Part shown: positions 41,139 to 49,582 of the stretch, in pieces
Position numbering within the stretch: position 1 is the stretch's first letter
How the letters are laid out: each line of letters opens with the position of its first letter
Source of the DNA: JAHBVL01 sp964461025
GTDB taxonomy: Bacteria; Chloroflexota; Chloroflexia; Thermomicrobiales; UBA6265
NCBI GenBank assembly: GCA_964461025.1
Contig: CAYWSE010000001.1
Location: 62,001 to 126,000 of the forward strand
Length of the DNA: 64,000 nt
Reading direction: 5' to 3'
Translations under genes and position numbers: made by a program
The notes under the pieces: model-generated
The model's database searches: none
Told to the model about the DNA's origin: nothing
Seen by the model: the letters and a program-made list of their open reading frames with translations, nothing else

Positions 41139-42755
41139 ATGCCTGCACCTGATCGCGCCATCGTTGGCGCACGCATACGAACCCTGGATGACGAGCAGCC
41201 GTTTGCCACAGCGGTAGCGATGCGCGGCGGCATCATCACGGCAGTCGGAGACGACGCCACGGTTCGCGCCGCATGCGATGGTTCGACCGAGCTGCTCGAC
41301 GGGTCAGGCTTGCATATCGTTCCCGGTCTGACTGACTCGCACGTGCATCCCTTCTGGGGAGCCGAAGCGACGCAGGGCATCGACCTCTCCGATGTCTGGT
41401 CCCTTGCCGAGCTCAACGCGATCCTCGCCGCCGCGTGGGAGCGACAGCGGGGCGAGGGTTGGATCACCGGGTGGGGACTCCATTTCGAACCATTCCTCGC
41501 CGGCGGCATTCGCGGCGACGCGTTCGCTGATGCCGTAGGTTCGGCTCCCGCCTTCCTGCGCTTTTTCGATGGGCACACTGCGGTGGCGAACCACGCCGCC
41601 CTGGAGCGGGCCGGAATCGACGGGGCACGCCAGTTCAGCGAGTTTGCCGCGATCGTCTGCGACAGCGACGGCAGGCCCACAGGTGAGCTGCAGGAATCAG
41701 CCACAATGGACCTGATCGCCGAGGTGATGCCGCAAGCAACAGACGACGATCGTTACCGTTGGTACGTCGAAGCAATGCAGGGATTCAACCGGGTTGGATT
41801 GACGGCGATCCACGGCATGGATGGCGAACCGGCCCGATTCGATCTCCTGCGTGAGCTCGAGGCAAATGGCGATCTGACGGTGCGGATGACCTCACCCCTC
41901 TGGCAAAGACCGGAAACCACCTTCGAGGAAATGCGTGCACAGCTCCAGTTGGTCAATGAAAAGGGGAGACACTGGAAAGCGGGATCGGCGAAGTTCTTCA
42001 TCGACGGCGTCATCGAATCGGGAACGGCATGGCTGGTCGAGCCAGACCTCAGAGGTGAAGGACTTCACCCCTTCTGGCCCAATCCAGAGAAATACCAGAA
42101 AGCCGTAAAGCTCTTTGCGGAAGCGGGATTCCAGTGCATCACCCATGCCGTGGGCGACATGGCGGTGCGCTATGCGCTCGACGCTTATGCGGCATTTGGC
42201 GCGTCCCCCGGCGTCCGCCACCGCATCGAGCATATCGAACAGCTGACCGATTCCGATCTGCCACGATTTGCCGAACTGGGCGTAGTGGCATCGATGCAGC
42301 CGTTGCACATGCATGCTTTTGAACCGGACAAGTCCGACGGTTGGTCCTGTCGGTTCGAACCAGAACGTCAACAGCGGGCATTCCGCAGCGGCGATTTGAA
42401 ACGCGCGGGCGCTGTCGTTGCGTTGGGATCGGATTGGATGGTGGCGCCATTCGACCCGCGGCTCGGCATGGCCTGGGCGCGATTGCGGCGCCGGCCGGGC
42501 CACCCGGAACGACCATCGATTCTGCCGGAACAGAGGTTGACGCCGCTGGAAGCCCTGCATGGCTACACGACGCTGGCCGCCTACACGATCTCCGAGGAAT
42601 CGATTTCCGGTCGCATCAAACCAGGTTATCGGGCCGACCTCACCGCCTTCGCCGCCGACCCGGTAGACATCGATGCCGACGCCCTTCTCGATCTGCCGGT
42701 GCTGATGACGGTGGTGGATGGCGACATTGTCTATCGAGACGAGAATGCAGCATGA
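41139..42755 (+). CDS. YtcJ-like amidohydrolase
   Basis: A 538-residue metal-dependent hydrolase of the amidohydrolase-3 group. The metal motif is PGLTDSHVHPFWG; further ligands are in FDGHTAVANH, the carboxylated-lysine region SAKFFIDGVIESGT, ITHAVGD, RIEHIEQ and LGSDWMVAPFD. The C-terminal strands SGRIKPGYRADLTAF close the composite beta-sandwich. No signal peptide, so cytoplasmic. The real substrates of this group are mostly unknown; some are N-substituted formamide deformylases. Next gene overlaps by ATGA. Confidence 0.92.
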   Translation: MPAPDRAIVGARIRTLDDEQPFATAVAMRGGIITAVGDDATVRAACDGSTELLDGSGLHIVPGLTDSHVHPFWGAEATQGIDLSDVWSLAELNAILAAAWERQRGEGWITGWGLHFEPFLAGGIRGDAFADAVGSAPAFLRFFDGHTAVANHAALERAGIDGARQFSEFAAIVCDSDGRPTGELQESATMDLIAEVMPQATDDDRYRWYVEAMQGFNRVGLTAIHGMDGEPARFDLLRELEANGDLTVRMTSPLWQRPETTFEEMRAQLQLVNEKGRHWKAGSAKFFIDGVIESGTAWLVEPDLRGEGLHPFWPNPEKYQKAVKLFAEAGFQCITHAVGDMAVRYALDAYAAFGASPGVRHRIEHIEQLTDSDLPRFAELGVVASMQPLHMHAFEPDKSDGWSCRFEPERQQRAFRSGDLKRAGAVVALGSDWMVAPFDPRLGMAWARLRRRPGHPERPSILPEQRLTPLEALHGYTTLAAYTISEESISGRIKPGYRADLTAFAADPVDIDADALLDLPVLMTVVDGDIVYRDENAA

Positions 42756-43225
42756 CCTGCATTAGCGTTCCAGCGGCAACCCACCCGGCATTGCCGCCGG
42801 ACATGCCCGTGGAGGTTCGTGCCGCATTTGCGCGGTATGCCGAACCCGACCAGGAGCAATTGCTGAATCTCCGCGATCTGATTTTCGCGGTCGCGGCTGA
42901 GACCGAAGGCGTCGGAGCCCTGGAAGAGACGCTGAAGTGGGGGCAGATAAGCTATCTCACGCCCCGGACCAAAAGCGGCACGACGATCCGAATCGATGTG
43001 GCTGGCGACGGTTCGGACCAGCTGGCCTTGTTCGTCAATTGCCAAACGAGTCTGGTCGGGCAGTACAGAGCGCTGTACGGAACGGTCCTCGCCGTCGAAG
43101 GCAATCGCTGCGTGAGATTCAACATGAGTGATCAGGCATCCATTGAGGCGCTGGAGCATTGCATCGAGCTGGCATTGACCTATCACCTCGCCAGGAAGAG
43201 AAAGACATCGACCCGCCGCGCGTAG
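42752..43225 (+). CDS. DUF1801 domain protein
   Basis: A 157-residue YdhG-like protein, overlapping the amidohydrolase stop by four bases (ATGA) and so co-translated. Recognised from LRDLIFAVAAETEGVGALEETLKWG, read in two parts, then a conserved YLTPRTKSGTTIRID and LFVNCQTSL. The family has an SCP2/START-like small fold with no assigned chemistry. Confidence 0.85.
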   Translation: MTCISVPAATHPALPPDMPVEVRAAFARYAEPDQEQLLNLRDLIFAVAAETEGVGALEETLKWGQISYLTPRTKSGTTIRIDVAGDGSDQLALFVNCQTSLVGQYRALYGTVLAVEGNRCVRFNMSDQASIEALEHCIELALTYHLARKRKTSTRRA

Positions 43226-43294
43226 GAGCGCTGCATGCGTGGGAGTCGCGCCAAAAGAAAAGGGGCGCGCCCCCCACTATTCGCAACCGCTGCG

Positions 43295-44656
43295 TCAGTT
43301 GCTGGTGAGGACGAGGGATTTTGCCCGGTCGAAGTCCTCGTCGGTAAGCAGTCCCTGCGTTTTCAGATCGGCAAGCTGCTGGAGACTCTGACTGACTGAT
43401 TGGCCGGTCCCCGGCCGTGGCGATGCCGGTGCCGCTGACGCCGCGGCGAGAAAATCGGCCGGTACCGTCTTGGCCCGGAAAATCAGAATGAGACCGGCTG
43501 CTCCCGCCACCAGCAGCACGATCACCCAGCCGAAGTCGGTCCAGTCCAGAAGGAAGATGACTGCGCAAATGAAGGCGGCCCAGATGCCCGCGGCCGCCAT
43601 TCGATTGACAGCAACGGCATTCTCGATCCTGCCTAGCACCGGATTTCGTTCGTAGAGCGATCGGCGAGCCTCGTCGTCAGATTCAAAGCTGACTCGCCCA
43701 CGGAGAGCAAGGAGGTAAGTCGCACCGGCAACAGCGAGACCGATCAAACCAATGATGCGTAGCCCGGCTCGCAGATAGTTGGTGAGTGTGTCGAAAAAGT
43801 AGCGCGCAGCATCCTTATCGACGGTGTCGCTGAGGTTGTTCATATAGAGCCAGCGCATCAGCACCACAAAAAGCAGGACTGCCAGCATCGAAATGGCCAG
43901 CCCAAGACCAGCAGCGACGATCGCGCCCCACCACCGGTTCGGAGCAATCAGCACGTATCCGAAGAGCGACGCCAGGGCAACGATCGTGAGGATGATCGAG
44001 AGATTGTCGAGTTCGCTGGAAATGTTCTGCAGATCGGCAAGCTGCGAAGACTCGAAAACGACAAAGGTAAGATCGCTCGTGGGCGCGGGGATGGATATTC
44101 CCCTTGCCGAGATATCGTCGAATACTGCCTGCACCACGGGTGTAAGGTCAACCGAGACCTGACCATTCTGGGTGTCGAAGAGGGGTGAATCGCCCCCTTC
44201 GAGAAGAGCGACGAAGCCGGTGTGGGCGAGACGGGCCGACTCATCCCAAACGGCGGGAAACTCTGGTGAGCTGACGAAGGAATGCGTGATCGAATTGACA
44301 GCGGCGTGCGTGACGGCCGGCAACAACGTCGCGGCGATGCCATCATTCTCAGAGACAATGTCGGTGGAGGAGACTTCGGCGGTGATGATGCTCGTCACAC
44401 GGTTGGCGATGGAATCCTGAAACCCCGCGTTGTCGCCCAACGGGGAGACTGTGCGCACAAAACGGTCGGTGTCGAGCATCTGGTTTCTGGCCCAAACGGC
44501 GGGAACGGCGAGGCCCGCGCTGACCATGAAGAGCACAAGGAGCAGGGTGGCCAGCGGTCCTCTCCAGCGATCGAATGTCGATACCGGAGATTCGGGAGTT
44601 GTGGACGCTGGGGGTCGATCCAGTATGAAGTCGTCGGGCATGCTCGGATTGGCCAC
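43295..44656 (-). CDS. Multi-span membrane protein with C-terminal SHOCT domain
   Basis: A 453-residue protein. One helix near residues 33-55, a large extracytoplasmic part with acidic and threonine-rich stretches (about 60-215), then five hydrophobic helices (220-400), and a SHOCT motif at the end (LQQLADLKTQGLLTDEDFDRAKSLVL, in two parts). SHOCT is a short helical oligomerisation motif. The same motif ends the protein at 54396. The start is GTG at 44656 after GGAGGGAG. Convergent with the DUF1801 gene. Function unknown. Confidence 0.8.
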   Translation of the reverse strand: MANPSMPDDFILDRPPASTTPESPVSTFDRWRGPLATLLLVLFMVSAGLAVPAVWARNQMLDTDRFVRTVSPLGDNAGFQDSIANRVTSIITAEVSSTDIVSENDGIAATLLPAVTHAAVNSITHSFVSSPEFPAVWDESARLAHTGFVALLEGGDSPLFDTQNGQVSVDLTPVVQAVFDDISARGISIPAPTSDLTFVVFESSQLADLQNISSELDNLSIILTIVALASLFGYVLIAPNRWWGAIVAAGLGLAISMLAVLLFVVLMRWLYMNNLSDTVDKDAARYFFDTLTNYLRAGLRIIGLIGLAVAGATYLLALRGRVSFESDDEARRSLYERNPVLGRIENAVAVNRMAAAGIWAAFICAVIFLLDWTDFGWVIVLLVAGAAGLILIFRAKTVPADFLAAASAAPASPRPGTGQSVSQSLQQLADLKTQGLLTDEDFDRAKSLVLTSN

Positions 44657-44828
44657 TGCGCACTCCCTCCCTCTGGTTTCAGAACGCTATCGAGATTATC
44701 GATGGTCAACGATGGCATCGACGCCATACCTACTGGATTCGATGTCCAGTGTATCAGCGAACGTTCGCCTGCAGAATGGTCCATTTGGTGCAATCGAGGG
44801 CAAATAGCCCGATTTGGAGCAAAGTCTG

Positions 44829-45851
44829 ATGTCTCACGGGTCCAAGAATCGGCAGACGCGGGTGCTGGTCACCGACTACGCATGGCCGTCACCTGACATC
44901 GAACGGGGAATTCTCGATGCCGCCGGTATCGACATGCTCCTGGCCGAACGCGGCGACGCCGGCGAGCTTGCCAGGCTGGCGCCGGGTGTCGATGCCATCC
45001 TCTCCTGCTGGAAACCGATTCCAGCTTCGGTTCTGGATGAAGCTGATGCCTGCGTCCTCATCTCAAAATTCGGCACCGGAGTCGACAATATCGATCTCGC
45101 CCGCGCGACCGAGCTTGGCATCATCGTCTGCAACATTCCCGACTTCTGCCTGGACGAAGTCTCTGACCATGCCATGGCGCTCCTGCTGGCCGCGGCGCGG
45201 CGTATCGTGCCATTCGATCGGGAAGTCCGGCAGGGTGAATGGCAACCGCGCAAAGGCCAGGCGTTGCAGCGATTGCGGGGCCGCACCCTCGGCATCGTCG
45301 GATATGGCGGAATCGCGAAAACGCTGATCCCGAAAGCGCGGGCGTTCGGGCTCGACGTCGTGGTCTATTCGCCGAGACTGTCCGCTGGGTCGATCGAACC
45401 AGGAGTCGTGGCGACGAACACCCTGCACGACATGCTCGCCGACGCCGATTTCGTCTCGATTCATGCTCCCGCCAACGCGGAAACGCGAGGGATGTTCGAT
45501 GCGTCGGCGTTTGCCACGATGAAATCCGGCGCCTGGCTGATCAACACCTCGCGCGGCGCGCTGGTCGATGAAGAAGCGCTGATCGCGGCATTGCAGGAGG
45601 GCAAGCTGGGAGGAGCGGCGCTCGACGTCCTCGCTCAGGAACCTCCCGACCCCGCCAGTCCCCTCCTGACAATGCAGAACGTGATCCTCACGCCACACGC
45701 CGCCTTCGCCTCGCAACAGGCGATCGAAGACCTCCAGCGTCGCGCGGCCATGGCCGTCGTCCAGACCCTCGGCGGCGAACTGCCGAACAACATCGTCAAC
45801 CCCGCGGTCCTGCACTCACCATCCTTGCGCTTTCCCAAGATTTTGGTGTGA
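44829..45851 (+). CDS. D-2-hydroxyacid dehydrogenase (CtBP/phosphoglycerate dehydrogenase-like)
   Basis: A 340-residue NAD-dependent dehydrogenase. The nucleotide-binding motif is GIVGYGGIAK (GxGxxG), and the catalytic set comprises Arg in NTSRGALVDE, Glu in LAQEPPDP and His in LTPHAAF. ISKFGTGVDNID is the usual entry to the substrate domain. The ATG at 44829 has GGAG 9 bases upstream; a TTG at 44814 is less likely. It stands alone; the acid reduced is not evident. Confidence 0.92.
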   Translation: MSHGSKNRQTRVLVTDYAWPSPDIERGILDAAGIDMLLAERGDAGELARLAPGVDAILSCWKPIPASVLDEADACVLISKFGTGVDNIDLARATELGIIVCNIPDFCLDEVSDHAMALLLAAARRIVPFDREVRQGEWQPRKGQALQRLRGRTLGIVGYGGIAKTLIPKARAFGLDVVVYSPRLSAGSIEPGVVATNTLHDMLADADFVSIHAPANAETRGMFDASAFATMKSGAWLINTSRGALVDEEALIAALQEGKLGGAALDVLAQEPPDPASPLLTMQNVILTPHAAFASQQAIEDLQRRAAMAVVQTLGGELPNNIVNPAVLHSPSLRFPKILV

Positions 45852-45890
45852 ACGCTACCTTCCCGTCGCTCTGCCTGAAAAGTCAATGGG

Positions 45891-46034
45891 ATGTAGGCTC
45901 CGGCGCTCTGCCGGAGCAATCGACCGGAGGTCGATAACTGCGGCCACCTGCAGCCGCGGTTGTACTGTCGATGGAGGTGGTCGTGGATTAAGGCCCTCCT
46001 GGCCATTCCTCCGGCAGAGAGCCGGAGGCTACAT
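45891..46034. repeat. 144-bp interspersed element with inverted ends, copy 2
   Basis: Shares its first roughly 62 bases almost exactly with 4653-4783, then diverges and gains about 13 bp. Ends CCGGCAGAGAGCCGGAGGCTACAT-type sequence, the inverse of its start, giving terminal inverted repeats of about 24 bp. Confidence 0.8.
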
Positions 46035-46061
46035 CGATGTGTCGCGCCATGGCTCCGCAAC

Positions 46062-46694
46062 CTACTGAATTGAGGCAAACACCCGACGAGCCCGTTTCGC
46101 TTGCGGCGGTGTGAGATCGGGGAGTCGTCGATTCGCCAGAAGTTGGGCATCCAGAGCGAGAACGTCATCGAGTAGCAGAAGCGGCACCATCGACTCCAGA
46201 TGTCTCGGAAACTCGCTGTCTTTGCAACGCTCGAGGATACCGAAGAGAAAGGCCGCTACGTCTTGACGCGTAGCGGGGAGTGCGACCGCAACCGACGTCA
46301 GCGTCCGAACACCCCAGTCACGCGTGATGACCGAGCCGGTGTCCGTGGCGTGCATCACCGCCTCGAGATGCGGAAGCAATGAGCCTGGCGCAACCCCGGC
46401 AATCGCCGCGAGCGCCTCCATGCCTCCCCACACCATCCGATTGTGACGATCCGAAAGCAGCAGGGCGAAGCGATCGGCATGTGCGGCAATCAGCGAAGGT
46501 TCGATCTTGCCCGCTTCGTAGAGCACTTTGAGCGCGTCGCTGCGAATAGCCTGATTGCGGTTATCCAGCAATGAGATCAGCTCGGCAATCGCCTCGGTGT
46601 CTTTCCCGGCAGCGATCGTCTGGGCGAGCGCGATGTTTGGCTCCTCGTCATTGCGACCGAGCGAGACTGCGAGCTGATCGAGTATTGACCTCAT
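46062..46694 (-). CDS. HEAT-repeat-like helical protein
   Basis: A 210-residue all-helical protein with repeated helix pairs such as AIAELISLLDNRNQAIRSDALKVLYEAG (two parts) and RMVWGGMEALAAIAG, as in HEAT/armadillo scaffolds. No catalytic motif. The ATG at 46694 has AGGAGAGG 4 bases upstream. It is divergent from hicB with 91 bp between them. It may bind a protein partner. Confidence 0.75.
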   Translation of the reverse strand: MRSILDQLAVSLGRNDEEPNIALAQTIAAGKDTEAIAELISLLDNRNQAIRSDALKVLYEAGKIEPSLIAAHADRFALLLSDRHNRMVWGGMEALAAIAGVAPGSLLPHLEAVMHATDTGSVITRDWGVRTLTSVAVALPATRQDVAAFLFGILERCKDSEFPRHLESMVPLLLLDDVLALDAQLLANRRLPDLTPPQAKRARRVFASIQ

Positions 46695-46785
46695 GACGCC
46701 TCTCCTGAGCGCATCCCCGGTCCGGGAGATTTCCAAATCAGTTCAACTACAATGTCTCCATACGTTCTACGCAGAGGTTATGACG

Positions 46786-46992
46786 ATGAGACAAGTTTTG
46801 CTCTATCAGGACGAAGAAGGTTGGTGGGTTGCGGAAGTGCCGAGCCTGCCAGGCTGTGCGACGCAAGGGCGGACGCGCGACGAGGCACTTATCAACATCA
46901 GCGAGGCGATACAGGGATACATCGCTACGCTTATCGACCGCGGTGATCCTGTTCCAGAAGATATCCCCAGTGCCTCTCTTGTTGCAGTATGA
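46786..46992 (+). CDS. hicB: HicB-type antitoxin
   Basis: A 68-residue protein with the HicB core: LLYQDEEGWWVAEVPSLPGC, ATQGRTRDEALINISEAI and a terminal ED-x-PS stretch. HicB binds and masks the HicA ribonuclease. The ATG at 46786 has AGAGG 8 bases upstream and is preferred to the ATG at 46780. The stop overlaps the hicA start (ATGA). No long C-terminal DNA-binding domain is present, so it is the short HicB form. Confidence 0.9.
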   Translation: MRQVLLYQDEEGWWVAEVPSLPGCATQGRTRDEALINISEAIQGYIATLIDRGDPVPEDIPSASLVAV

Positions 46993-47213
46993 CCAAACTT
47001 CCCAGGATATCGGGAAAGGAGTGAATCGCCGCATTAGGTCGAGCTGGATTTCAGAAGGACCGACAAACAGGCAGTCACGTCATTCTCACCAGACAGGATC
47101 CGTATGCGATGACCGTGGTGCCTCTCCACAAAGAACTTGGGCCAGGGCTGCTGCGGACCATCGTCCGCCAGTCAGGTATGTCAGTTGAAGAATTCGTCGA
47201 ACTCCTGAAGTGA
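46989..47213 (+). pseudogene. hicA: HicA-type mRNA interferase toxin with in-frame TGA
   Basis: Reading from the ATG at 46989, the frame gives MTKLPRISGKE, a TGA at 47022-47024 (codon 12), then IAALGRAGFQ, the catalytic-histidine motif TGSHVILTR, VVPLHKELGPGLLRTIVRQ and MSVEEFVELLK, ending at a second TGA at 47211. No frameshift is needed: one codon, where homologues have valine or a similar residue, is a stop. The toxin should be dead while the antitoxin remains intact. Sequencing error must be excluded. Confidence 0.85.
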
Positions 47214-47295
47214 GCGAAACGCTCTGACTTCTTCTCACCAAATTGAAGAGAACGCAGTCCCCGCGGAATCTCTGGACATCGAGCAGGCTGACCTC

Positions 47296-48288
47296 TTGAT
47301 CCGCTATCTTCTTGAACGGAAGCGGATCGATCCCGCGGAATCGCCTGCTATTCACGTGCTCGGCGGCGGCGTCTCCAATCGCACCGTGCTCGTCGAACGG
47401 CAGACCGGCGAAGCATGGGTGCTTAAGCAGGCCCTGGCCAAGCTGCGCGTGCAGGTCGACTGGTTCTCCCCGCCGGAACGCGTCCATCGCGAAGCCGATG
47501 GGTTGCGCTGGCTTGCCCAGCTGGCGCCGCCGGGTACGATCACGCCACTGATCTTCGAAGATTTCGGCCATCACCTGATCGCCATGCAGGCGGTGCCGCG
47601 ACCGCACCAGAACTGGAAGTCGATGTTACTGGCAGGCGATGTTCGCCCGGAGCATGTCGAGCAATTCGCCACGCTCCTGGGAACCATCCACACCCGCAGC
47701 AACGAGCGCCTGGAGGAACTGCGTCCCGTCTTCAGCGATCGCGGATACTTTGAGTCACTGCGACTCGAACCCTATTACGGCTACACCGCCACCCAGGTTC
47801 CGGAAGCAGAACGGTTCCTGCGTGATCTCATGGAAACGAGATCGCATGCCGTAACCATCGTCCACGGCGACTATAGCCCCAAAAATGTCCTCGTCCACGA
47901 CGGTCGTCTGATCCTGCTCGACCATGAAGTGATCCACGTCGGCGATCCCTGTTTCGATCTTGGGTTCTCGATGACCCATTTGCTGAGCAAAGCCCATCAC
48001 CTCAGAGAGTGGAGAGCGGCATTCACACAAGCGACCTTCGCTTATTGGAATACGTACTGGAATATCGTAAGAACGAGTTCCTGGGCGGAAAATCTCGAAT
48101 CACGAGCTGTGCGGCACACCCTTGGCTGCCTGCTGGCCCGGGCGCGGGGACGGTCGCCGCTGGAATACCTGGATGAGGACGAGCGCGCCCGGCAGGCGAG
48201 TGTTGTCGTGGCGCTGATGGCCGACCCTCCGGCGACGATCGAGGACCTGACCGATCGCTTCATCACCGGTGTCGCGGAAAAGGAGTAA
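47296..48288 (+). CDS. Phosphotransferase (APH/choline-kinase fold)
   Basis: A 330-residue kinase-fold protein. The catalytic loop is IVHGDYSPKNVLV and the metal aspartate region LLDHEVIHVGDPCFDLGF; the N-lobe lysine is in AWVLKQALAKL. This resembles aminoglycoside and methylthioribose kinases. The frame is open back to 47209 with no ATG; TTG at 47296 is the only ordinary start, and a few more N-terminal residues are possible. The enolase-like gene begins 4 bp after its stop with its own AAGGAG inside the kinase end, so the two are co-expressed. It probably phosphorylates the substrate that the neighbour uses. Confidence 0.8.
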   Translation: MIRYLLERKRIDPAESPAIHVLGGGVSNRTVLVERQTGEAWVLKQALAKLRVQVDWFSPPERVHREADGLRWLAQLAPPGTITPLIFEDFGHHLIAMQAVPRPHQNWKSMLLAGDVRPEHVEQFATLLGTIHTRSNERLEELRPVFSDRGYFESLRLEPYYGYTATQVPEAERFLRDLMETRSHAVTIVHGDYSPKNVLVHDGRLILLDHEVIHVGDPCFDLGFSMTHLLSKAHHLREWRAAFTQATFAYWNTYWNIVRTSSWAENLESRAVRHTLGCLLARARGRSPLEYLDEDERARQASVVVALMADPPATIEDLTDRFITGVAEKE

Positions 48289-48292
48289 CGAC

Positions 48293-49582
48293 GTGCCTGC
48301 GATTTCGCGGCTCACCGCACTGGAAATCCTCGATAGCCGCGGCCGGCCGACCGTGCAAACGACCTGCCGGCTGGCGAGCGGCGCGGCAAAAACAGTGTCG
48401 GTGCCGTCTGGCGCGTCGACCGGACTGGCCGAAGCGCACGAGCTCCGCGACGGCGACCCCGGCCGCTATGGCGGGCTGGGATGTCGTCAGGCCGTCAATC
48501 ATGTCGAAGTCGAGTTGAACGATGCCTTGCAGGGCCGGCAATTCGACACCCAGCATCAGCTCGATGAGGCGATGATCGCGCTGGATGGAACGGAAAATCT
48601 CTCTCGCCTGGGCGCCAACGCGGTGCTATCGGTGTCTCTGGCATTCGCTCGGGCAACGGCTGCCGAGCGAGAGGTACCGTTATACGAGCATTTTCGCGAA
48701 TTGACGGGGCAGACACAGGGGTCCGCAGCGACACACAGATCAACCCTCCCTCGACCAACGGTCAATCTCTTCAGCGGCGGCAAGCACGCAGGTGGCCAGA
48801 TGGAGCTGCAGGACGTGCTCATCGTCGCCAACGGCGCTGGTTCGGTCGACGACGCCATGGCCATGACCTACGCCGTCTACCAGGCCGCCGCGCGGCTCAT
48901 CCGCAAGCAATACGGCATGCGGTTGCTGGTGGCGGACGAGGGAGGTCTGGCTCCCGATTTTGGGTCGGTCGAAGCAGCGCTCGATCTGGCGGTCGAAGCA
49001 ATCGGCGCGGCCGGTTACGAACCGGGCGCCGACGTGTCGCTCTGCATCGACGTTGCGGCAAGCCTCTTCCAGCAGGACGGCATGTACGCAATTGGCGGAC
49101 GGACGTTTGACGCGATGGGGATGGTGGCGCTGATCGCGCAGTGGGTCGAGGAGTTCCCGATCGTCAGCGTCGAGGATGGTCTGGGAGAAGATGACTGGCA
49201 CGCCTGGCCCGAGCTGCGTTCGGCCCTGGCGGGCAAGGCGCTCACGCTCGGCGATGACCTGCTGACCACAAACCCGGCGCGGATCGAGCGGGCGATCGAA
49301 TCACGGGCAGCCGATGCCTTGTTGTTGAAAGTCAATCAGATCGGCACGCTGACCCAAGCGGCCCAGGCTCTTTCGCTGGCGCGAGAGGCGGGCTGGAAGG
49401 TGGTCGTCAGCGCCCGCTCGGGCGAAACTGAGGACGACTGGCTGAGTGACCTGGCCGTTGGCTGGAGCGGCGACGCCCTCAAAGTCGGCTCGATCACCCG
49501 CAGCGAACGCCTCGCCAAATGGAACCGCCTGCTCGCCATCGAAAAAGAAACCGCCCTGCCACTAACCACCTGGCCAGCGTGA
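48293..49582 (+). CDS. Divergent enolase-family protein
   Basis: A 429-residue enolase homologue, full length. It keeps PSGASTG, HAGG (loop histidine), catalytic Glu216 (ADEGG), the magnesium ligands in CIDVAAS, SVEDGL and LGDDL, and catalytic Lys346 (LLKVNQIG). The usual SHRSGETED block reads SARSGETED, so the active-site histidine (His373 in yeast) is Ala374. It may therefore not be the glycolytic enzyme. The GTG at 48293 follows AAGGAG. It is paired with the kinase upstream, which suggests a 2-phospho-acid made by that kinase as substrate. Confidence 0.85.
   Translation: MPAISRLTALEILDSRGRPTVQTTCRLASGAAKTVSVPSGASTGLAEAHELRDGDPGRYGGLGCRQAVNHVEVELNDALQGRQFDTQHQLDEAMIALDGTENLSRLGANAVLSVSLAFARATAAEREVPLYEHFRELTGQTQGSAATHRSTLPRPTVNLFSGGKHAGGQMELQDVLIVANGAGSVDDAMAMTYAVYQAAARLIRKQYGMRLLVADEGGLAPDFGSVEAALDLAVEAIGAAGYEPGADVSLCIDVAASLFQQDGMYAIGGRTFDAMGMVALIAQWVEEFPIVSVEDGLGEDDWHAWPELRSALAGKALTLGDDLLTTNPARIERAIESRAADALLLKVNQIGTLTQAAQALSLAREAGWKVVVSARSGETEDDWLSDLAVGWSGDALKVGSITRSERLAKWNRLLAIEKETALPLTTWPA

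Noticed and set aside
47022..47024. Selenocysteine at the hicA TGA
   Set aside because: Homologues do not carry Cys or Sec at this position and no SECIS-like stem directly follows; a nonsense change is simpler.
48293..49582. Calling this gene the glycolytic enolase (eno)
   Set aside because: The active-site His is Ala and the gene is tied to a kinase; the symbol was withheld.
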